In this document: one piece after another, positions 59,075 through 64,000 of the stretch
How the letters are laid out: every line of letters starts with the position of its first letter
Numbering within the stretch: the first letter of the stretch is position 1
Assembly (NCBI GenBank): GCA_044221315.1
Contig: JBGAPK010000022.1
Coordinates: 1-64,000 of the forward strand
DNA length: 64,000 nucleotides
DNA from: JAFEBO01 sp044221315
GTDB lineage: Bacteria > Planctomycetota > Phycisphaerae > Phycisphaerales > UBA1924
Reading direction: 5' to 3'
Notes under the pieces: generated by a model
Databases searched by the model: none
Told to the model about the DNA's origin: nothing
Seen by the model: only the letters and a program-made list of their open reading frames with translations
Position numbers and translations under genes: made by a program

Positions 59075-60145
59075 ATGAAAAAATCGGTGTGTGTGGTCGG
59101 GTTGTTCTTCACCGGTGCGAGTGCGTTCGCCGGAATCTCGCAATCGACGCTGGTTTCGCCGGGCGGCTTTGTGCAGGCGGGGGCGGACCCGGGGACTTCC
59201 GGCGGGATCGCCTGGCCCGGGCTCGATCTGGACGCGGCAATCAACGGCGCGGATTCAAGCTTTGCCGAGGGTTCTTTTTCCGGCCTGGCGACGATCACGC
59301 GTTTCGCGGCGGCGAGCGGGGGCAGTGTGAGCAACAGCGCGCACGGGCTGGTTGGAATGGGCTACCTGATCTTCGAAGCAAGCAACAGCGCGCCCAACAA
59401 CTCGCCGTTTCCCTTTGCGATGGCCAATGGCGGCTGGAAAGAGACGTTCACCGTGTCCAACCCGGCGCACACGGGGGAGGCCGGTTTCCTGCAATTCGGC
59501 ATCAACGCGGCGGCGTTTCTCCGGGCGACGGGTCTGGCGGGGGCCGCGGTGGTACGTGTGACCGCGTACAAGGACAATGTGCAATTGATGGTGAACCCGT
59601 TCTTCAGCCCGGGGAATTCGAATGTATTGAGCACCGACCGGCAGTACGGCAACTGGAGCGTCGCTTCGGTCGGCACCACCGTTGAGGAATCGATTCACGA
59701 CGACGCGACGTTCGCCGTCCCGATCACGTTCGGTACGCCGTTTACGCTGGGCGTGTACGCGTGGTCGGTGGCGGGGATGCGGGCGAGCGGAGGGAACGGC
59801 GAGGTATCGACGGCGCTTGTTGACAACTCCGTGGTTCGCTGGGGAGGGATTCTGAATGTTATTGCCGGGTCGACGCCGGTCACCGGGAGCACGGTCACGG
59901 GATCGACGGGCAAGGACTGGGGCCCGGGCACGATTCCGCCCGATCCATGTCCGGGCGACTTCAACAACGACGGCGTGGTGGACGACGCGGACTTTGTGAT
60001 CTTTGCCGCGGGGTACAACCTGCTCCTCTGCGAAGACCCGGCGATGACCGACGGATGTCCGGCGGACATGAACGGCGACTTGCTTGTTGATGACGCCGAC
60101 TTTTCACTCTTCGTGGTCGCGTACAACGAGCTTGTGTGCGTGTAG
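59075..60145 (+). CDS. Secreted protein with dockerin-like tail, 356 aa
   Basis: A signal peptide (residues 1-19, VVGLFFTGASAFAG) precedes a ~260-residue body of unknown family. The body is rich in Gly, Ala, Ser and aromatics (GYLIFEASNSAPNNSPFPFAMANGGWKETFTVSNPAHTGEAGFLQFGI), probably one beta-sandwich, and has a Gly/Thr/Ser linker (GSTPVTGSTVTGSTGKDWGPG) before the tail. The tail has all four cysteines; its second loop, DMNGDLLVDDAD, lacks the usual Gly at position 6, and the protein ends LVCV. GGAGG lies 8 nt before the ATG. It is convergent with the SGNH hydrolase gene. Confidence 0.83.
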   Translation: MKKSVCVVGLFFTGASAFAGISQSTLVSPGGFVQAGADPGTSGGIAWPGLDLDAAINGADSSFAEGSFSGLATITRFAAASGGSVSNSAHGLVGMGYLIFEASNSAPNNSPFPFAMANGGWKETFTVSNPAHTGEAGFLQFGINAAAFLRATGLAGAAVVRVTAYKDNVQLMVNPFFSPGNSNVLSTDRQYGNWSVASVGTTVEESIHDDATFAVPITFGTPFTLGVYAWSVAGMRASGGNGEVSTALVDNSVVRWGGILNVIAGSTPVTGSTVTGSTGKDWGPGTIPPDPCPGDFNNDGVVDDADFVIFAAGYNLLLCEDPAMTDGCPADMNGDLLVDDADFSLFVVAYNELVCV

Positions 60146-60199
60146 GCACGAATTCGGAGTGTGCGTCGATCTCGCTTCCCGTCGAAGCACGCCCGTTGG

Positions 60200-61039
60200 T
60201 TACTTGCGGGGAGGCGCCAGCCGGTCGACTTCCGCTTGGATCGCGTCGGCCCAGATCTGATAGCCCTTCGGGGAGAGGTGAAGGAAGTCGGGCATGATCT
60301 CCTTGGAGATCGTGCCGTCCTTTTCGAGGAATCGGTCGGAGATGTCGAGGTAGTGCACGGAGGGCATCCCGGGATCGGTTCCTTCGCCTTTTCCGACGGT
60401 TGAAAGAAGCGCGTTGGTCTCGGAGACAGCATCGCGCTGGGGGTCGGGCTTTTCGGAGCGGGGGAAGATGGCGAGGACCAGGATGTGAGCGGCGGGCAGT
60501 TTCTCATGGACCGCGCCGACGATGGCGCGGACGCCCTGGTTGATTTCCATTGGGGAGTTCGCGACTCCCGGTCCGCCCGAGGTGTTGTTGGTTCCGATCA
60601 TCAGGACGACGAGTTTGGGCGCCTCGCCCTTGGCCGGCTTTGCAAGTCCATCGAGATTGCCGGTTGTGACGCGATAGAGGACGTGCTGGGTGCGGTCGCC
60701 TCCGATGCCGAAGTTGACAGCGTGGCGGGGCGCGAACCGCTTTGCCCAGACTTCCTTGCCTTCGCCCTCCCACCCCTGGGTGATGGAGTCGCCGAGGAAG
60801 ATGATGTCGATGTCGCCGTTCTCGGCACCCTGCCGCGCGCGGGTATTGAAGGAGTTGTTGCGGTCGATCCACCACTGGTCGGGACGTGGGACAGGGACCG
60901 TCGCCGTGTTTGCCGCGGGGGACTTGGTGACCGCGGGCGCGCTCTGCGGCACGGGCTTGACTGGCGGTGCCGATGTAACGGGCGGGGCGGATGTCGGGGG
61001 CGCGAGCAGCAGGCAGAGTGTGAGGAGGTTTGACAGCAT
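60200..61039 (-). CDS. SGNH/GDSL-type hydrolase, probably secreted
   Basis: A 279-residue esterase-like protein. An N-terminal signal-like segment (residues 1-17, LSNLLTLCLLLAPPTSAPP) and a Pro/Ala/Val linker (~18-50) precede the catalytic domain. Conserved blocks are FLGDSITQGWEG (nucleophile Ser), NFGIGGDRTQHVL (Gly), MIGTNNTSGG (Asn) and FLHLSPKGYQIWA (His of the triad; Asp replaced by Leu-Ser spacing typical of the group). It resembles platelet-activating-factor acetylhydrolase-like GDSL proteins acting on acyl or acetyl esters of sugars. The substrate is unknown. The ATG follows TACGCT by 6 nt. The VOC gene lies 21 nt upstream on the same strand. Confidence 0.87.
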   Translation of the reverse strand: MLSNLLTLCLLLAPPTSAPPVTSAPPVKPVPQSAPAVTKSPAANTATVPVPRPDQWWIDRNNSFNTRARQGAENGDIDIIFLGDSITQGWEGEGKEVWAKRFAPRHAVNFGIGGDRTQHVLYRVTTGNLDGLAKPAKGEAPKLVVLMIGTNNTSGGPGVANSPMEINQGVRAIVGAVHEKLPAAHILVLAIFPRSEKPDPQRDAVSETNALLSTVGKGEGTDPGMPSVHYLDISDRFLEKDGTISKEIMPDFLHLSPKGYQIWADAIQAEVDRLAPPRK

Positions 61040-61045
61040 GCCGGA

Positions 61046-61051
61046 AGCGTA
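61046..61051 (-). promoter_or_regulatory. -10-like TACGCT for the SGNH hydrolase gene
   Basis: TACGCT is 6 nt upstream of the ATG at 61039, in the gap after the VOC gene's stop. Confidence 0.5.
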
Positions 61052-61060
61052 CCGCGCGGC

Positions 61061-61480
61061 TCAATACGTCGGCCAGACGCCGGGGGTGGCGAGCTCGAGC
61101 AGGTGGCCGTCGGGGTCGCGGAAATAGAGGCTTGTTCCGCCGCGGTCCCAGTTCATCTCACCTTCGATGGAGATGTTGAGGGCGGCGAGGTGAGTGCGCC
61201 AGTTTGCGAGTTGGGAAGAGTCGATAGCGAAGGCGAGATGGGTCGTGCCTTGGGCGTCGTGCGGCGGAATCGTGCCGCCGGGGAATTTCAGTTCGCTGGT
61301 CGAGCCGGCCCGCTTGAAGAGAAGGAGAACTTGAGCGCCCGGGAGATTGAGGGCGCACAAGCGATCGTCGGTGTTGTCGGGGTTGAGCGGCTTGAGATCG
61401 AAAACGCGGGCGTACCAGTCGCGGGAGGCGCGGACGCTGGCGACGTGGATCGCGGTTTCAAGGAGACGGGAGGGGGGCAT
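61061..61480 (-). CDS. VOC-superfamily (glyoxalase/dioxygenase fold) protein
   Basis: A 139-residue protein with the two beta-alpha-beta-beta-beta modules of the vicinal oxygen chelate fold. The start LLETAIHVASVRASRDWYARVFDLKPL (residues ~5-31) carries the first metal-ligand His. GTTHLAFAID (~77-86) carries the second. SLYFRDPDGHLLELATPG (~119-136) carries the Glu ligand typical of glyoxalase/FosA-like members. The substrate is unknown. The gene precedes the SGNH hydrolase, which has its own -10-like box. The ATG at 61480 has no ribosome site and no well-placed box. Confidence 0.84.
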   Translation of the reverse strand: MPPSRLLETAIHVASVRASRDWYARVFDLKPLNPDNTDDRLCALNLPGAQVLLLFKRAGSTSELKFPGGTIPPHDAQGTTHLAFAIDSSQLANWRTHLAALNISIEGEMNWDRGGTSLYFRDPDGHLLELATPGVWPTY

Positions 61481-61490
61481 GGTGTTTAGA

Positions 61491-61683
61491 AGGTGCCGAG
61501 GTGTCTAGGTTGCAAGGTGTCGAGGGGAAGGGACCGGAATGCCATGCGAGTCACCGATTGAGCCCGTTTTCAATAAATGTCTCCAAGGAACTGCAGAGCC
61601 AGAGTGGTCTTCCCTTGGCACCTCGGCACCTTCACACCTTGCAACCTTGACACCTTGACACCTTGACACCTTGACACCTTTTC
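61491..61683. repeat. Dispersed repeat family C, two inverted blocks
   Basis: The left block (61491-61526) carries AAGGTGCCGAGGTGTC and AGGTTGCAAGGTGTCGAGG. The right block (61617-61683) holds the same elements inverted, plus four tandem TTGACACC units. They flank about 90 bp of unique DNA between the VOC gene and argS. Confidence 0.75.
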
Positions 61684-61687
61684 GGTT

Positions 61688-63592
61688 TTACATCCGTTCG
61701 ACCGTGGGGAGGCCGAGGGTCGTGAGGCCATCTTTGAGGACGCGGCCGGCGAGATCGCAAAGTCGGAGGCGCGACAGGATGGTGGCTTCGTTGTCGGCAT
61801 TGAGGACCGGGCAGGCGTCGTAGAAGCTGCTGAACGCGCCGGCGAGGTCGTAGAGGAAGCCGCAGAGGCGGTGGGGTTCGCAGGAATCGGCCATGGAGCG
61901 GAGTGCGCCGGGGTAACGGAGGATGGCCAGAGCGAGCGTCTTTTCCTGTGGCTGCACGATCGAGAGCGGGGCTTTGCGGAAGGGGGCGCTCGGGCCGGTG
62001 TCGATCTGCTTCTCGGCCTGGGCCTTACGCAGGATGCTGTTGATGCGCGCGAAAGCGTATAGAAGGTACGGGCCGGTATTCCCCTCGAAGGCGACCATGC
62101 GGTCGAAGGAGAACACGTAGTCCTTCATCCGGTCGTTGCAGAGATCGGCGTACTTGATCGCGGCAACGCCGACAACCTCGGCGATCTTGTCGCGCTCGGC
62201 TTCGGGAAGCGAGGCGGAGCGACGGTTCACCTCGACGCCGGCACGCTGGTGGGCTTCGTCGATCAGGTCGGTCAGTTTGACGTTGTCGCCGCTGCGGGTC
62301 TTGAAGGGGCGGCCGTCGTCGCCCAGCACCATGCCGAAGCCGGCGTGGCGGAGTGTTGCAGCTTTGCCGCTTGGCATTGTCGTGTAGCCGGCCTTCCGTG
62401 CCGCGGCAAAGACCTGTTGGAAGTGTAAACTCTGGCGTGCATCGACCGCGTAGACCAGGCGTGAAGCGCCGAACTTGCGGACGCGACGGCGGATGCCGGC
62501 GAGGTCGGTCGTGGCATACAGAAAGCCGCCGTCGGACTTTCGGATGATGCAGGGCTCGCTGATCTTCTGGCCGCTGTCATTGAGATCGTCCGGGCCGTCG
62601 AGGCGGACGACGAGAGCGCCGTCGGATTCCACCGCGATGCCGCGTTTGACCATGTCATCGACGATCTCTCCGAGTTCGTTCGAGTAGCTGGATTCTCCGG
62701 CGGTGTCCTCGGCGCGGACGGTGGCGTGCAGGCGGGCGCAGACGGCGACGCACTCGTCAACGGTGATCTTGGCGATGCGCTGCCAGACGGCGAAGACCTC
62801 GGGGTCGTGGGCCTGGAGCTTGACGAGGGTGAGCTTTGCCGCGGCGAGCTTTTCGCGGGCGCCGTTCACCTGCTCCTCGAGTTCGGCGCGGGCTTTGGGG
62901 CCGAGGTTGAATTTCTCGACGGCGGCGAGGCCGGCCTCATCCGCCGTGCATTCGCGCTGGGCCTGCTTGTACGCGCTGTCGAGCTGGTCGAGTTTGAGCG
63001 TGTTAAGGTTGACCTTGCCCGCCTTGGCGTCCACGGCGATCTTGGCGGTGACCATCGCGATCGGCAGGCCCCAGTCGCCGAGGTGATTCTGGCGTACAAC
63101 CTTGTGACCGAGGCGCTCGTAGACGCGGGCGAGGGCATCGCCGATGATGGTGGCGCGGAGGTGGCCGACGTGCATCTGCTTGGCGAGGTTGACGCCGCAG
63201 AGATCGACGGCGATGGTTTCCTTCACTTCGGGCGCGGGGACGCCGAGTGATGTTGTGTCCATCGAAGCGAGGAGTGACGCGAGTGCATCTCCCCTGAGGC
63301 GGATGTTGATGAACCCCGGTCCGGCGATGGACTTGTCGGTGATGGGCTCGGCGATCTGGGCGAGTTCGGGATTGGCCGCGGCTTTGGCGACGATAGCGGT
63401 GGCCACTTCGCGAGGCGGCTTGCCGACCCGCTTGGAAAGGCTCATGGCCACGTTGGACTGGAAGTCTCCGAGAGCGGCCTGCTTGCTGGCGGTGATGAGC
63501 GGATCGGTGTCGCCGACTTCGGGAAACGCCGCGGAGGTGGCGCTGCGGAAGGCGGCATCGAGAAGCGCGATGGGGTCGGTGAATGCGGACAT
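61688..63592 (-). CDS. argS: Arginyl-tRNA synthetase
   Basis: A 634-residue class I aminoacyl-tRNA synthetase. The N-terminal tRNA-binding domain (residues ~1-115) contains GDFQSNVAMSLSKRVGKPP and IAGPGFINI. The catalytic domain starts with LAKQMHVGHLRATIIGDALAR (HIGH motif as HVGH, ~134). The KMSKS-equivalent is the VLGDDGRPFKTRSGDNVKL region. A GPYLLYAFARINSILRKA helix leads into the DALR anticodon-binding domain (~520-634). The ATG at 63592 was chosen because TACACT lies 8 nt upstream and the upstream in-frame sequence is repeat family D. Confidence 0.95.
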   Translation of the reverse strand: MSAFTDPIALLDAAFRSATSAAFPEVGDTDPLITASKQAALGDFQSNVAMSLSKRVGKPPREVATAIVAKAAANPELAQIAEPITDKSIAGPGFINIRLRGDALASLLASMDTTSLGVPAPEVKETIAVDLCGVNLAKQMHVGHLRATIIGDALARVYERLGHKVVRQNHLGDWGLPIAMVTAKIAVDAKAGKVNLNTLKLDQLDSAYKQAQRECTADEAGLAAVEKFNLGPKARAELEEQVNGAREKLAAAKLTLVKLQAHDPEVFAVWQRIAKITVDECVAVCARLHATVRAEDTAGESSYSNELGEIVDDMVKRGIAVESDGALVVRLDGPDDLNDSGQKISEPCIIRKSDGGFLYATTDLAGIRRRVRKFGASRLVYAVDARQSLHFQQVFAAARKAGYTTMPSGKAATLRHAGFGMVLGDDGRPFKTRSGDNVKLTDLIDEAHQRAGVEVNRRSASLPEAERDKIAEVVGVAAIKYADLCNDRMKDYVFSFDRMVAFEGNTGPYLLYAFARINSILRKAQAEKQIDTGPSAPFRKAPLSIVQPQEKTLALAILRYPGALRSMADSCEPHRLCGFLYDLAGAFSSFYDACPVLNADNEATILSRLRLCDLAGRVLKDGLTTLGLPTVERM

Positions 63593-63600
63593 TGGGGGGG

Positions 63601-63606
63601 AGTGTA
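63601..63606 (-). promoter_or_regulatory. -10-like TACACT for argS
   Basis: TACACT is 8 nt upstream of the argS ATG, separated by a C-run. Confidence 0.45.
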
Positions 63607-63626
63607 TGAGAGGGGCATTCGTGCAA

Positions 63627-63672
63627 GGACGGATAGGACCCATGAGAGCCAAAGGACCCATGCGGCCTATTT
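63627..63672. repeat. Dispersed repeat family D
   Basis: GGACGGATAGGACCCATGAG followed by AGCCAAAGGACCCATG and CGGCCTATTT. A relative of 3741-3773, in the opposite orientation. Confidence 0.55.
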
Positions 63673-63694
63673 GAATTGCCCGGCCGCGGCGGCA

Positions 63695-64000
63695 TCACCG
63701 CCCGCCGGAATTGGCCGGCGCGCTGAGCGCGCTCTGCCCCCAGTTGGACACGATATCTGCGATCTGATTCGCGATGGGGATCATCGCGGTGCTGGGGGTG
63801 AGGCAGAGCGGGTCGTCGATGAGGGCAACGCGTTTGTTCCTGAAGGCGGGGATCGGCAATTCGCCGGCGCGCCCGAACTGGGCGATGAGTTCATCAGGCG
63901 TTGACGGAGTTGGCGCTGGGGAGCGTGGCGCGCGCGGAGCAAAGATGATAATGGCGTCCGGTGCGAGTTTGTTCAGGTCTTCCATGCCGAGCGTGATCCA
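63695..64000 (-). CDS. C-terminal part of an ABC-type periplasmic binding protein (cobalamin/siderophore type), cut by the window edge
   Basis: The reading frame is open to the window end, so the N-terminus is missing. The visible ~102 residues, GMEDLNKLAPDAIIIFAPRAP through PAFRNKRVALIDDPLCLTPSTAMIPIANQIADIV, match the C-terminal lobe of BtuF/FepB-type binding proteins, which deliver cobalamin, heme or siderophores to an importer. An internal ATG (63985) is not the true start. It may pair with the ABC ATPase at 19554, but that is inference. No terminator was found between it and argS. Confidence 0.65.
   Translation of the reverse strand, partial: WITLGMEDLNKLAPDAIIIFAPRAPRSPAPTPSTPDELIAQFGRAGELPIPAFRNKRVALIDDPLCLTPSTAMIPIANQIADIVSNWGQSALSAPANSGGR

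Noticed and set aside
35335..60145. Regularly recurring ~25-bp dockerin-coding motifs as a possible CRISPR or direct-repeat array
   Set aside because: They are codons for the EF-hand loops, spaced by gene length and not by constant spacers.
35335..60145. A cohesin domain or sortase that would complete a dockerin system
   Set aside because: None was recognised in any predicted protein of the window, so the partner remains unidentified.

Overview
The window is about 64 kb of GC-rich, gene-dense bacterial chromosome with no rRNA, insertion sequence, phage gene or CRISPR array. The best guess for the host is a planctomycete of the class Phycisphaerae, probably Phycisphaerales. The main reason is that thirteen predicted secreted proteins end in the same ~60-residue tandem EF-hand (dockerin-like) tail. 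I associate this 'GC-type' dockerin with that group; that is family knowledge, not something the sequence proves alone. Outer-membrane-type genes (a family 9 heptosyltransferase and an MsbA-like ABC exporter) fit a diderm cell.

Layout. 1-15 kb holds a tRNA-Ala(GGC), a heptosyltransferase, three uncharacterised proteins, homocitrate synthase, class I fructose-bisphosphate aldolase, a zinc-finger protein, an MsbA-like exporter, an NDUFA9-like SDR protein, ribonuclease R, a SpoIIE-type phosphatase and a YkgJ cysteine-cluster protein. 15-19 kb holds the first two dockerin-tailed proteins, convergent; one is an M64 metallopeptidase. 19-31 kb holds a second YkgJ protein, an ABC ATPase, SerA, UppP, a SpoU methyltransferase, an HlyD/FtsX export pair, a family 2 glycosyltransferase, MutY with a NifU-N-like protein, and the c-di-AMP pair CdaA/CdaR. 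31-35 kb holds one dockerin protein, a lone atpA and a proline-rich protein. 35-60 kb is the remarkable part: ten dockerin-tailed exported proteins in a row on the + strand, interrupted only by an antisense aldose 1-epimerase. The last 4 kb holds an SGNH hydrolase, a VOC protein, ArgS and the end of a periplasmic binding protein.

The dockerin proteins share a signal peptide and the C-terminal tail but have unrelated bodies: three double-propeller-like repeat proteins, a seven-repeat FG-GAP protein, a HAF protein, a Kelch protein, Ig-like proteins, a five-unit repeat protein, an S8 peptidase and an M64 peptidase. This looks like one sorting or attachment tag on many surface cargoes. No cohesin-like partner was recognised here. 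The tail has four cysteines; the three exceptions lose them in pairs (outer two, or inner two), which predicts a 1-4 / 2-3 disulfide pattern.

Two kinds of gene start are visible. Many housekeeping genes have a TANNNT hexamer 5-9 nt before the start codon and no Shine-Dalgarno, which suggests leaderless mRNAs. Nearly all dockerin genes instead have a purine-rich ribosome site, and several have a -35/-10 promoter with a real 5' leader. The S8 peptidase gene has the longest leader, with complementary segments suggesting a folded RNA. Several short dispersed repeat families sit at gene ends; one family begins exactly at TAG stop codons.
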